Shown piece after piece: positions 19,866-34,628 of a stretch of DNA of 59,294 nt. Location of the stretch: NCBI GenBank assembly GCA_049999725.1, contig JBNGIS010004392.1:1-59294 (forward strand), written 5' to 3'. This DNA is from Haplomitrium mnioides. Taxonomy: Eukaryota > Marchantiophyta > Haplomitriopsida > Calobryales. The notes beneath the pieces were generated by a model. It was not told the origin of the DNA. It did not search any database and saw only the letters and a program-made list of their open reading frames with translations. Within the stretch, counting starts at the first letter, position 1. The number at the start of each line of letters is the position of its first letter. Both the position numbers and the translations under genes were made by a program.

Positions 19866-22800
19866 ATTGTCATGAGAAGAAACATTTCCAGGATTCCAAA
19901 AATCCAAGCTGCAATCTTGTTGATGAGAGGTAAGCCAGAATTTGCATTCTCTGCATCCGATGTTGGTGTATTACAGATTGTCCAATGTCGTCCTCGAAGA
20001 AGGTCAGCAAAGTGAAGATCAGAAAAGAAGACATGAACCATCGCAGGTAGGCTGGCTGTGCGGAAGGCAGAGCAGAGTGGAAATGTTGAGGAGGCCATGA
20101 AAAAGAGATTCGCATACTCTCTTGCTATTGCCCAATCTTTCCTGGGGATACTGGATCAATGGGTAGAAGTTGTACGGGANNNNNNNNNNGTTAAAAGCCT
20201 TACATTTCAGCCCTCAGTCATGTTATTTGTAGTTCATCCCTCTCTCTCATATGTTTCATGTTAGGTTGTTTTATCTATGTTTGTTTGATATGTATGTATG
20301 TCAGTTAGTTTACAGAACAGAGTAGGGCTCCTCCCTTTTGCCTTGCTCTGTTCCAGGCAGTGGTTCCTGTCAATAGTTTAAAAGAAAGCGTAGGGTTTAT
20401 CCCCTATGCCCTGCGCTAGTCCCAACACCTCTCTAAGTGGAGAGCCCACTTAACGGGGATCCAACGGGAAGCACAAACGGAGACCAAGGAATGAAAGTTG
20501 AAATGATGATCTATCGTTGATCCGACAAAGCGGGGGAAAAGTTCGACAAAGTAAGATCTAAAAGTTTGACGAGAGTTTGTGGCGCGTATCGTTCTTATTA
20601 CAAGGGGATTTTGAATGGGCGACATATCGAAGGTCTGACCAGACGAAGAGCGGAGGGTGCCAAAAAGGTGATCAAGCGACGATCCAGCCAGAACAAGATC
20701 AAGGAACGGCGAAATGGAGATAAATCATGAGTCCGGCCAGAACAAGATCAAAGAGGGCCGAAAAAATGATCAAGCAAAGTTCCGGACAACCAAAGAAGCG
20801 AGAAACGAGCACCCAAAAGGGCGATCCATCGATGATCCGGCCAGAACAAGACCAAGAGTACCGAAAAGGTGATTAAGCGACGATCCGGCCAAAAGAAGAA
20901 GTAAGAGACCAGCGATCAAAGGGGTGATCTATCACAATTTCAACATTGACGAGGACGAAAGTTCAACGGGGCAACGCTGAAAGTTCAAAAGGTATCAGTG
21001 GGGAGCTCGCCATAGTTCTTATATCAAACAGAGGGAAAAGTTAAGTGAAGGGAGCCTCTGTTCTTACTACGAGCGGGTGCTGAAACGCCGACAAAAGGTA
21101 CCATTCTTAGTCGACCAGGGAACTGTTCTACGGATGACGTGGCATCCACAGAAGAGAGGTCAATGCGGGTCAACCGTGGAATCCGGTCAAGGCGTCGGTC
21201 CGCCTACCCCTTTGCGGGGCGGCGTCGGACGGCGCAGGAGTGAATGACGTGGCGATCGGAGGTGGTCTGAGGGATCCTCTGGGTCAGCGCGGGTCAACCG
21301 CGGAATCTGGTCAAGGCGTTGGTTCGCCTACCCCTTTGCGGGGCGGCGTCGGAAAGCGCAGCTGCGGATGACATGGCAGGAAGGACACGTGGCGACCTGT
21401 AGGATTCCGAGGAGCGACGGTGAGGTTTCGAGGAGTAACAGTGAGGTTCCAAAGAGCGACGGCAAGCTTCCGAGCAGCAACAGCGGGGTTTTGAAGGGGT
21501 TTGCGGACACATGGCAACATGTGGGATTCCGAGGAGCAACGGTGAGGTTCCAAAGAACGACGGCGAGTTTTCGAAGAGCGACGGTGAGTTTCCGAGGCAG
21601 TTTGCGGACACGTGGCAACCTATGGGGGTCTGCGAGCGATTGCATGGGCATGGCAATAAGGAAAATCAAGGATAATCGAGAAGCAGCCTGTAGGATGCGT
21701 CGCGTAACCCATCTACTGCGAATCCAATCCTCTCCAAACGAATCCCTTTGAATTTCCCTACAGGAAAAATCTCTCTGACTCAGCTGCTGATCTGCGCTCA
21801 ATAAGACACTTCAAAGGAATCGAATCAGGATTGCCACGGGGTTGCTAACACAACCAGCAGCGAGGGGGTTCTTGATCGAAAATCAGCAAGAAAGAGCACT
21901 ATAAAGTGAAAACAAGGTGCAAACAATCCTTCCCTGCGATTTTCCTCTTTCATTCCTGGGGGCTTTAACTGATACCCGTTAAACGCGGGCTGATCGACAG
22001 GTGTCAGCTTCTCAAGAAACAGTTGCTAACGAGAAAAACTGCCGATCCAGCGAAGGGGGGAGGATCGATCTTGATCAAGAATTCATTGCAGGGGATGCAC
22101 GTTGCATGGGGGGTATAGTTGGGATCGCTGCCAGATTGAGGGGGTTGTTGTTCATGCAAAATTGAGATTGGGAGACCAAACTCAAAGAGGAAGAGCCAAC
22201 GAGGGAGAGAGGAGAGATTCCAGCCAAGATTCACGTGTGGGGAGTGGACTCGTGCAAGGAGACCAGCGAGGGTGGAGGTGGACTGGAAGGGCGCTGAGAA
22301 TCGCTGAGCATGGGGGCTCTAGAGTCTCAAGCAATCCAGGTGGACTCATTGTTGCAAGTGGACCAAGCATTTGGAGGTGGATTGCCAAGTGAATTTGGAG
22401 GGAGTTTGTCAACTTGAATTCGTGGGAGGCTACCAAGGGGGGTCTTGGGGTCGTCTCAACTTCGTCTATGTAGGAGCATCAATCCTAAGGGCACTTGGGG
22501 GCGTTTTTGATCATAATTTGCAAGTGGAGTAAAGAGAGGAGTGGTTGTGTTAGTGCCCGTGCGCTGCATAGAAGATCTAGTCGAAGCTCAAGGTGGAGTG
22601 GGTGACCAGTAGTCAAGGGGACTGTCTTCCAAAGGTGGAAGTTAAAGAAGTCCTCTTCTGAGCCTGAGGAAGTAAATTCAGGGCTTCTCGCAAGGGAAGT
22701 TGCAAAACTATCTGACTGAGGGTGGGTGGCTGAAGGATTGGAGGAGAACTGGAGTTGCTGATGGGAGCTGAAGGAGGATTGAGAGAAAAGATTGGTTCTT

Positions 22801-23681
22801 GAGAGGTGGAAGAAGATTGTATTGTTGGAAGGGCAGTGTGCAAGTACTGGTGTTTTCCTATTTACGTGTGTTGTTTAGATTTGTGTTCTGTTTGTAGTTC
22901 TGTGATATTCTTTGTTTTAGAAGGCATGTATTTCATTTGTCCAATCTTGAGAACACCTTGGACAGGGGAAGTCAAAACTAACAGCATTGTAATTGTGATA
23001 ATTGGATACTGAGACTTGCTCCCTTTTGTATAACAAAGTGATTGGGTCTAGTTTTGGACTTCAGAATTATAAGGCAAAGTGGTTCAACAACATTATAGTC
23101 TCTTCGTAGGTGGCTTGAGGAAATGGATGTATATGAGCAGGAGGGCTATTGAAACAATTGTGGGCTAGTGGCCAAGACCGTGAGGCAACCACGAATCAAC
23201 CAAGGCTCCCCAAGAGACCACTGCAGCCAAGAATGGGATGTTCTGTTCTATCGTCCTTTATCTTTGTCCTTTGTCTTCCTCTTGAGGTTAAGGCCTGAAG
23301 AAGGGGTGTGACTAGCATCTGTGGGCGTTGGAAGAAGGCGTATGTGTGCTTGGTTGTATGTGCTTGGGTGTGGTTGAGTGCAGCGCAGTCACTCCTAAAT
23401 GGGTAAATAGAAATTGGGGGTCATTCGGTGCAAAGCCCCTCCTATAAAAGGTTCTGAAACACTAAGTCATTCCTTAAGCAGGGGTAACTCGGTTGGAAAA
23501 GAGTTAAGGCTCCGACCATGGGGCTGACAGCTACCCCCTTAGGAGAACCACATAACACGCATGTCAAACATGTAGGAACTTGTGCCACACTGAAGTCCAT
23601 AGTGCCATCGATGGTTAGAAGGTGACAAAGTGCACAATTGCGCACATGAACCATCCAAACTATACCATTACATCCCTCTAG
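19866..23681. other. GC-rich non-coding segment with local repeats
   Basis: Contains a 10-N gap (20180-20189). Two hairpin-prone passages lie at 20322-20425 (agggctcctccc; cgtagggtttatcccctatgcc). A gatccggccagaacaagatcaa-type repeat recurs at about 20680-20900. A duplicated passage of about 70 bp sits at 21168-21235 and 21286-21352 (gcgggtcaaccg, then ctacccctttgcggggcggc). There is a 21-bp tandem repeat at 21405-21600. A short frame at 20045-20178 (AVRKAEQSGNVEEAMKKRFA) could be another captured exon but is not recognised. No intact gene is seen. Confidence 0.4.
21405..21600 (+). repeat. 21-bp tandem repeat (two blocks)
   Basis: Units of the type gaggttccgaggagcgacggt repeat in two blocks. 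The blocks are separated by a tttgcggacacatggcaac passage, which also follows the second block. Read in frame, the unit gives a heptad such as E-V-P-K-S-D-G, but no gene context supports translation. Confidence 0.7.
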
Positions 23682-24011
23682 CTACAAAACTCCCGAAGGC
23701 AGTACCTCATGTATACGTAGAATCCGATGTCCAATAGTGGCATCAAGTGTCATGGATGTTGGTTGTGGCACATAAACATAATCACTACGATGAAATCTCT
23801 GAATCCTAGTGCAATATCCACCTCCATGTATGGTAGCATATCGAAAAGCATCATGATGTTGGGCAATGGCAAGGTTGTCAAACTCCATGGGCATGACTCT
23901 CTCAAACCTCCAGGCTCTCTCTAAACACACTTGCACCCAAACATTTGGATCATCTAGATCCACAACCATGGTGACATCACGTTGAATAGAGGAAGGTAAA
24001 TCAGGATCCAT
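23682..24011 (-). pseudogene. Retroelement integrase C-terminus-like ORF
   Basis: The ORF contains RAWRFERVMPMEFDNLAIAQ, then HHDAFRYATIHGGGY, then YVYVPQP, then GHRILRIHEVLPSGVL. This resembles the segment following the integrase catalytic core in retroelements. It carries a basic region, an aromatic-rich small barrel (DYVYV) and an ILR...LPSGVL strand pair. It lies directly after the methyltransferase-like ORF on the same strand. The catalytic core itself is not visible, so an internal deletion or frame loss is likely. Confidence 0.45.
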
Positions 24012-24061
24012 TCCAACAAATTAAACTTGCGAAATTTGAGCCCTTTTCCACCTGAATCTCA

Positions 24062-24676
24062 CTATCCAAGTAAGATCATACACATCCATGGCTTGTCCCA
24101 GCACATGGCGTTGCTCAATCTCAGCAACAGATGCAACAACAGTAGTGCCAGTAGACAACCCCATTGCCCACTCTCTCTCTCATCAAGGTTGGGTTCCACC
24201 AGTCTCTGCAAGGTTGCATCCCAAATAAAACCAGAGCCTCTTGCCAGAAATACATAAGTTGCAAGGTGACTCACTAGTAAATCAATTGACCCCACTCTAG
24301 CTAAGTGGTCTGCCCCTAGCAATAAAGTGTCAACCGGCAATGCATGCAGATAACCTTGCACTGCACTAATTGAAAGAAATTGTGGAAATTGCTCAACCAT
24401 CAGCGCCACATACCTCAAGGAGATTCTGCGGGCAATCTCACCCTTCTCCACATACAAATACCGTCGAACTAGAATCCCTGTGTGGAGCACAGTAGCTAAC
24501 CATGTACTTATGCCTACAAACAACTCCAACAAACAAATACCATCAGCAAGATACTGCCATGAAATCGGCATAGTATCTAATGGTGAAAGATCTATAGGTC
24601 CATGTGTGATAGAACCATCCAGTGCAAGACCTGGCGCAAATTCATCTTGCCAAGCATCCTCAACCAACTTGGACAC
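24062..24676 (-). pseudogene. Cytosine-5 DNA methyltransferase-like ORF of a retroelement (decayed)
   Basis: Residues about 40-85 read GICLLELFVGISTWLATVL, then VRRYLYVE. This matches motif I (ELFxGxGTxLxAV) and the motif II acidic strand of cytosine-C5 methyltransferases in a version I recall from plant retroelement proteins. Later text (ALPVDTLLLGADHLARVGSI, DLLVSHLATYVFLARG) corresponds to where the catalytic Pro-Cys motif should be. In this copy the PCQ is not present, so it cannot be an active methylase. Length is 204 aa, and the C-terminal part after GSGFIWDAT does not look like the target-recognition domain. Neighbouring ORFs on the same strand (24686-25195, 25399-25704, 23682-24011) appear to come from the same polyprotein. 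Confidence 0.6.
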
Positions 24677-24685
24677 ATGTACATG

Positions 24686-25195
24686 CTACAACCTCTCCTT
24701 ACTTCCACTCATAGGAATCACCTCACTAGACAACAATGATGTTGGCCTCACAACCTCTAAATACGCCTCCTCAATAGAAGAAATATTGGTTGTATGTGCA
24801 TTTCCCTCCAGTAAGTTAGAGTAGTCGATGATAACCCCAGAAAATGACGATAATGCCATAGGTTGTGAAATTGGACCCCCAATTAGTCCACTGAATCTAA
24901 TAGGCAACCATCTCAATCGTGCCTCTCCAGATCGCCATCCAAGCCAATAGGACACTGACTCGTTCCAAAAATCAATAGTGAACCACATGGGATATAACAC
25001 CGTACACCACACCAAAACATTATAAGACTCGGCCTTGGTAAGTATTGCCCGAACGCTCATATATGAGCTATTTGTGGGATGATCATCTTGCACTCTAAGC
25101 TCAATCTCTCTACATGTAATGTGCTGCATGGGTGAAGGTCCTCCTAATGAAATCTGAATGAGGAAAGGGCAGATCTCTACATCTCCGAGCCTCAA
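24686..25195 (-). pseudogene. Retroelement polyprotein segment upstream of the C5-methyltransferase-like ORF
   Basis: A 169-aa ORF with LVWCTVLYPMWFTIDFWNES, then SYWLGWRSGEARL, then LPIRFSG. I recall this passage preceding the ELFxGIGT domain in plant retroelement-type proteins. The position just upstream in the same direction supports that. No catalytic motif is seen. Confidence 0.4.
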
Positions 25196-25398
25196 TCCTG
25201 CACAACTGACTTGCCTAACATCAACGGTTGTGCACCTATATCTGACAATACCCTAGCTAGTCTATACACCATATTTGAAGGACTCACAAGTCGGAAGTTA
25301 CCACTCCAATTGTCGATGGACACCACACTAGGTCTGAATCTCGTCCTCTCAAATGCTAGTCAAGTTGATAACTCCATCAGCTGTGCTGCAATAACATG

Positions 25399-25704
25399 TT
25401 ATATCTCACCTCCAGACGTAGAGGCATCTACATCAATTGCTCTACCCATAGGTCTCACTTCCATACTAGAAGTATCACCTTGAGTCTCTCCACATAGTGT
25501 GGCTGCCAACTTAAACACTTCAGCTGGTGTGACTCCTCCAGCCAACAAATCCCTAGTTGAAAACAGTGGTTTCTCGGCCACTAACTTGGCTAACCCATCA
25601 CTAACTTGCTTGAATTCATGGTAATCATCCATAGGCTGCCCTTCCAAGTGTTGAAACAAACCTTTCCATGCCATGAAAGGTGTAAAGAGAGTAGAGTTCT
25701 TCAA
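25399..25704 (-). pseudogene. Retroelement polyprotein segment, possibly gag-related
   Basis: The ORF reads DDYHEFKQVSDGLAKLVAEK, then PLFSTRDLLAGGVTPAEVFK. It lies upstream, in the same orientation, of the methyltransferase-like ORFs. I see no domain that fixes its role; assignment rests on position. Confidence 0.3.
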
Positions 25705-26099
25705 TGTTTGCAGATCATACCAAGTGTAAAACTCCTAGATGAAATCATCCATCTCAATGGTGCCTACTGCACCAAAGAACCTCCTATATACATCTCATCC
25801 ATATCCCAAGACAATAGGGAATGTACCTGAGTGATAGGAAGAGTTGCCTCCTCTTCGTCCGATGTATGGTCACTTGCCAACTACTAAGTCGCTCTTACTC
25901 CAGGTCAAAATTGGATGCCATTGCAAGTGATGCCGTACCGCCACCTTCCACCCTCTGGCTCAATGTTGACCTCTGCTCAGCTGAACTCACTCACATGCTA
26001 TACTATTGCCATTCAGCCACTTGCCCACAAGTCGGCTGAAATGCGCAAATCAGCACAAGTGACCCTTCCTTCTCTTCTGAACAGGGTACACCTTGCTTG

Positions 26100-29454
<3,355 letters not shown>

Positions 29455-29475
29455 AGCACTCTAATATACCACGGA

Positions 29476-29821
29476 TGCTTGCAATTCCCTGACTAGATTT
29501 CTCAATTGCAATCCAAGATACCATGGATGATAGAAATCTAACAAATCTTTCGATGTGCTTTTCTTCGAGTGATACCTTCTCGAAGAAATTCCCAATTTGT
29601 GTTGATCTTCCGATATCAGTACCAGCACACCTTTGCTCACAAGGAATCCACGCTTCTCCAAGAACTGCAATACCACAGCTCTCCTCTTGGTTCATGCAAT
29701 CAGTAAAATGACATTGAAAGATAACCTTTCGATGATAGTACATGGCTTTATATACTAAGGCGCAAAAAGACAAAAAACTCAAAATGTCTAAAAATAGAAA
29801 ACTATATGGAACGTTGTGACA
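29476..29821 (-). repeat. Right LTR-like end of the nested insertion
   Basis: On the minus strand it begins TGTCACAACG, has TATATAAAG about 80 bp in (near 29745-29755), and ends GCAAGCA shortly before the primer-binding-site-like TGGTATATTAGAGTGC. The 29565-29821 part matches 16186-16451. Confidence 0.5.
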
Positions 29822-29827
29822 TTGATA

Positions 29828-30324
29828 AAAACATTCAAATTCTATACAAAATATTTTTGAAGTAGAACCCTAAAGTGTTGGCATAAGAGGATTGTTGAAG
29901 CAAAATTGTGAAAAGATTGTTGAAGTCTATGTACGCATGGACAACTAAGGCCCAAGTGTAGATAAGCTGTGTGTGAAAGATACTTGCGCGCAGGAGCAAT
30001 TATAGCTAACTCAAGCTTGAACAGTTGAAGTCGATGCTTGCATTGACAATTGAAGCGATCCAAGACTGTTGAGTAATTGGAAGCAAAGAATGCACAAGGT
30101 CATCTAAGAAGGAACAAAAAATGAAAAAGGAAAGTGAACTTCTATGCTAGCACAGATTTCTTCGCTAATTTTCATAAAAACCAAATCGTTTTGTTCAAAA
30201 AACATTTTGTGCACCAAATTGAATCATGATAAATAGACTTAAAATGGATTGAGAGTGGAACAAGATTGAAACTTCATCAAATAAAACTTTGTAAAAAAAT
30301 ACTTTATTATGTAGAACAATTTCA
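29828..30324. other. Inner subterminal region of transposon copy B
   Basis: Reverse complement of the region at about 615-1110 in the fragment copy. Carries scattered palindromic motifs (ctatgtacgcatgg, gatgcttgcattgac). No gene is seen. Confidence 0.6.
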
Positions 30325-31715
30325 TCAACCAGATGCTACAACTCTATCCTCTTCAGGAGGAATTGTCTCGTCTAAATCCATTGGTTGAGCATCTGCAGCT
30401 AATTGATAGTCCTGTCGAGGCTTTCCAGTCCCAGAGATGGCAACAAAATTACTAGTATCACGTGTAGTACAAAGAGGAACAGGTTCCTTATAGTATGAAT
30501 GCATTATATGTGATTCTGTCACGTTAGATGGCAAGGAAGCCATCATCAAAACTTTTTGAGGAATGTAGATGAATTGACGTCTATCATATTCCACAACAAT
30601 GTAATTTTGCATCAGCTTTAAAGTATAGACAAGGCTTTTTCTGGACCTAGAGCAAAGATCTAAGATCCAATCTTGCTTTGTTGATAAATGGTCAATAAAA
30701 AAATTGTAAAGAGTTTGCGGCTTTTGATGAAAATTCACAAGAGCATCATCTCCTAGATGTTTTAGTTTGGTCGAAACCGGAGGACAACTAAACACACTAC
30801 ACATTACTGTCGAGGGAGACCACTCGCATGTACAAAATGCAAATTGAAAAGCCTCATGCTCCTCTTTCCTTCCTTTGTCTAGTAGCCTACAGTCCAATAC
30901 TCGTAGGCATTTGCAATTCTTGGACCACCAAAATGATGAATGTTGCTTTTGTCCCTGTAATAAGAAAAACAAACAAATCAAACACTGAAAACAATGTGTA
31001 GGAAAATTAAATAAGGTAAACTAAAAAACCAAAAAATCAAAAAAGAGCCTACAAGATGTCGTGGTTGATGGCACAACAAACCTCTAAAAGAGCATAATCA
31101 ACAATGCCAAATTGTTGCGATGAATGTATAATCACAAAAGAACAAAAAAATCCGAGGTCGTGGTTGTTACAAAAGATGAAATTATATCAAAAATGTCACC
31201 TTTGGAAAAAGGTTTTGAGTCATCATGCTTACATTCCTTAAGGTTGTAACCTGAAGGAATATCCACAATTCCCAAAGTGAAACACCTAAGTTTCACAAAT
31301 CCCTTCAATTGACGAGCATTAGCCTCCTCGTGGACTTGGTAGTATGCCATGTTGAGACCATCAACATAGGACCGTAAGTCCTCGTCCTCATCTCTCACAA
31401 CTCCATTAAGTGGAAGGAGGGATACACCATGATTTTGTTGCCTTGATTTCCCCTCTCTAGCTTTTTGGCAATAAAGTATAAAAGTAAGAGGGTAGGAAAC
31501 AAGTGTTGGTGCCTAGTCTTGATCGTTTGGGGCTTCTTTGACCCCTTATCTTTTTTGCCCTTTGGTAGCCGCCGTCAATGTTTTGGCAAGTTGACGTTTA
31601 AACGTTTTGTCCCCCTGCACAAAGCAAAAATGGAAAAAATAAGAGGAGACAAAAAAGAAATTTAATACTTTAGAGAGAAAGAGAATTTGAGCAAAGACCA
31701 TAGACTCTAAACTAC

Positions 31716-32165
31716 CAAGAACATTGAAGTCCAAGTGCGTAAGGACTTCAAAGTTCATGCACGCATTGACATTGAAGTCCGAGAACACATAGACATTGAA
31801 GTCTAAGCGCTAAAGAGCTTCAAAGTCCATGCGTGGATGGACTTTGATGTCAAAATGGGCTTGGACTTCAAAGTCCATGCTCATCCATGCGCGAAAGAAG
31901 TTTATAGTCCAAGTTCGCTTAGACTTCACAGTCCATATGCCCATGGACTTCAAAGTCCAAGCACGCATAGACGTTGAAGTCCACGAGTGCCTAGAACTAG
32001 AAGTCCATGCGTACATAGAATTTGAAGTCTATGCGCGTTTGGGCTGTTAAGTCTAAGTAGACAAGGATTGTGAAATCCATGCGCATAGACTTCAAATTCC
32101 ATATGCATATGGACTTCTAGTTCTAGGCACTCGTTGATTGTGAAGTCCGTGCGTGAAGGGACTCC
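31716..32165. repeat. Palindromic minisatellite in intron 2 of methyltransferase copy B
   Basis: Roughly fourteen units of about 30 bp with variants of gtccatgcgtggatggac and gtccatatgcccatggac separated by ttgaa/ttcaa. Lies between exon 2 (ends 32256) and exon 3 (starts 31614), matching the array at 6583-6892. Confidence 0.85.
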
Positions 32166-32789
32166 AAACCTATTTTATTAAAACTAAAGGTAATTTATCC
32201 TAAATTCATTGCAACTCCAAAGAAATGAATGTATAGTGAAAAAACAAACTTACCAAAAGGTTCTTGAAACTAGAATAGATTGCAGCCATCTTGGACTCCT
32301 TAGTGTGAAGAGGGTACTCCTCTCTTGCTTCCTCGCAGTTGCTATAGTAAACTTCATAGCAGAAACTTTTCACCATCACTACAAAAACTTTATGTCTCTT
32401 TGCCATATTGAGAGCTCTCAAGCTTCCACACATTTCAAAACTGAAATTTTGACCTCGTCAGGAAAACCCTAAATGAACCTTTAAAGTGTCAACTTGATGT
32501 CTTCCATTCTGAGAGATTCCTTGACCTTTGGCTTCTGGCCCTTCACAGTATTTTTCTCCCATATTGAAAATATGCTCTGTTGTAGATCCTAGAGCTCACC
32601 ACTTTGAAATGCAAGCTGGAACTAGTTGTCTTGAGAAGTGATTGTCTTCTCAAATGTCAACTTGGGCTTGATCTCCAAGGTTTCCAACACTAACTCTCTT
32701 TTCAATTTCTGGGATGACCCCATCCCACTCTCGACAAACCTCTGATGCTAATGTTCGACCTTTTGAATCGAGGTCATCTCCAACCTGTA

Positions 32790-33062
32790 TCTTTGGTCTT
32801 AGTTGTCATCAATCACAAAAATACGGGCCTCTATTGGTGTAAGGTCCACGTAGACATAGCAGTTGCAAAGTGAAAGCTCTGGGTTCTTTGCTCCGTATTT
32901 TGTGATCAAAAGCTGCCTTGTTGTAGCACTGTGATTGCCTCTTGCAATCTTGTAGTGATACTTGTTAGGTTTTCTAATATCAAACTCTAACTTTTCCTTC
33001 AACCCGCACTTCGGATCAACAACAACAATAAAAAAACTATGCGCATATTTGTTTGTGAGCAT
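32790..33062 (-). other. ParB-like domain segment, copy B
   Basis: An open 88-aa stretch reads KIARGNHSATTRQLLITKYG, then LSLCNCYVYVDLTPIEARIF and VIDDN. The G-N-H loop, Ala-rich helix, V-x-V strand and L-x-x-x-E-A-x-x-x-x-x-x-x-N end follow the ParB/sulfiredoxin fold pattern. It lies N-terminal to the methyltransferase motifs in the same gene. Confidence 0.6.
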
Positions 33063-33767
33063 TTTCTACGCCAAAAGTTCAATGAAATCTTCATTCAACC
33101 TTCTAATCTGGAAAGGCCCCAATTGTCTATTCCATGTTTTGGCATATTCAAGTTTTTCAGCCTAATAGTAATTGTTTCTTCACGGACTCTGCATTGCTCG
33201 ATTGTAGACTCCCTGATTTTCTTTTTGTCTTCCTCAGACATTGTTTGAGGGTTTACTTGTTCTTAGAAAGTTTCCAACCCCTTGTACGATTACCTTTTCA
33301 TTCTTGACATTGGAGCCCAAACTGGCTCCGACTCTGTGTTTCTTGCCTTGAGCTACTTGCTGTTGAGGATAAAAGGGCAGTAAAAGATGACCTTGCTAGA
33401 GATTTGGAGGGGACTAGCTCCTCCTGAATAATTGGAGCTGGAATAGGATTTTTCTTTTGAACCACTTGTTTTTTCTTTTTGGGAGCCTTAGTTGGCTCCA
33501 CCTCCTTTCTCTTTTTTTGCGCAGAAGGGCCTACATTGTGAATTGAAAATGTAGCCCCGCTCGGATGCCGCACTAGCTATTGAATATTTACGCCCTGCTT
33601 AGGCTTCAGAATTTTGATACTCATGGCAAACTTTATGAAATTCCGTTCAACGAGCTTCACGTCTTTGTAGCCATCAACAAAATACACCAAAATTTGAGTA
33701 AATTGGAAACAAACAAAACAAAAAATGATCAAACACAAGTACAAATGTTCTGTGTAAGAAAAAAACA

Positions 33768-34086
33768 ATGGAGTCCATGCGCGTATGGACTAGAAAATCT
33801 AGGCGCATCTAGATTTAGGAGTCAAAATGTGCAAAGACATAGGAGTCCATGCATGTATGGACTTGATAGTCTGGGCGGGCTTGGACCTCGAAGTCCATGC
33901 ACATATGGATTTCTAGGTCCAAGTACGCAAGGACCAGGGGGTCCTTACGTGAGTGGACCAAGGACTCCATGCGCGTATGGACCCTGGAGTCAATGCGCAC
34001 ATGGACTTGGGAGTCCAGACGTGCATGGACTCAAGAGACCATGCGCGCATAGACTAGGGAGTCTATGCGCGCTTGGAGCCGAGTCA
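33768..34086. repeat. Palindromic minisatellite in intron 1 of methyltransferase copy B
   Basis: About eleven units containing variants such as gtccatgcgcgtatggac and gtccatgcatgtatggac. Same intron position as 8568-8888. Confidence 0.85.
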
Positions 34087-34528
34087 GTCAAAAAATGAAA
34101 AAAAAAATGAAAAAGGGTTTTAAAATGTTACCTTGCCATCTTCCTTTGCCATCTAAAGAAGCTTGACAAAAATGTCCCTCTCCTTCATCTCAGAAAAAAA
34201 AAAAATTGTTTGTGAATTGCCTTGTATAGGGTAATCTCATCTTGTGACTGCACAAGCAGCCCAATGTTGGCTTGCTGGCCATCTTTGATCATCATGATTT
34301 GGACCACGAAGCCTAGGTTGAATTTCTGACCTTCCCCAACAAAAACATACAGGGTGTTGATCATGGTCTTTCAAGGGTCCACAATCTACTAGCCAATCCC
34401 AATCTAGTTTTTCAAGCTTAAGAGCCTTGATAACATCCAAATACTTGAAAGGCTTTGGTTGAGAAAGTCTGGAAACATTTCCTTGAATTGGCATTTTCCA
34501 AAAAAGTAAAAACAAGTAGTGTTGGAGG

Positions 34529-34628
34529 NNNNNNNNNNNNNNNNNNNNNNNNNNNNNNNNNNNNNNNNNNNNNNNNNNNNNNNNNNNNNNNNNNNNNNNN
34601 NNNNNNNNNNNNNNNNNNNNNNNNNNNN
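34529..34628. other. Assembly gap (100 N) in the divergent promoter region, copy B
   Basis: Begins 34 bp upstream of the methyltransferase ATG (34492-34494). It is the positional counterpart of the gap at 9318-9417. Confidence 0.95.

Larger units (their letters stand above)
30325..34494 (-). pseudogene. ParB-domain plus N4/N6 DNA methyltransferase-like gene of the transposon, copy B
   Basis: Four exons: about 34132-34494, about 32256-33750, 31053-31614, 30325-30954. Donors are GTAACA, GTAAGT and GTAGGC, and exons 3 and 4 are preceded by CAG acceptors. Exon 1 encodes an uncharacterised N-terminal domain (YVFVGEGQKFNLGFVVQIMM after a frameshift). Exon 2 encodes a Lys-rich linker (APKKKKQVVQKK) and a ParB-like segment ending YVYVDLTPIEARIFVIDDN. 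Exon 3 carries a variant motif IV, IVDIPSGYNLKECKHDDSKP, then an FDII..F...DFFVL pattern. Exon 4 carries DLCSRSRKS in place of DLCSGTGTS, then LMQNYIVVEYDRRQFIYIPQ. The order IV then I is that of beta-class N4/N6 enzymes. Motif I has lost its glycines here, and there are stops and frameshifts, so this copy is not active. Exon 4 is the longest open stretch (218 aa including intronic read-through). Confidence 0.7.

Noticed and set aside
33580-34098. 172-aa plus-strand ORF with SPCAYGLE-type repeats
   Set aside because: It crosses the intron 1 minisatellite of the methyltransferase gene and repeats because the DNA repeats. Other frames of the arrays give similar pseudo-proteins (for example 8652-8876).
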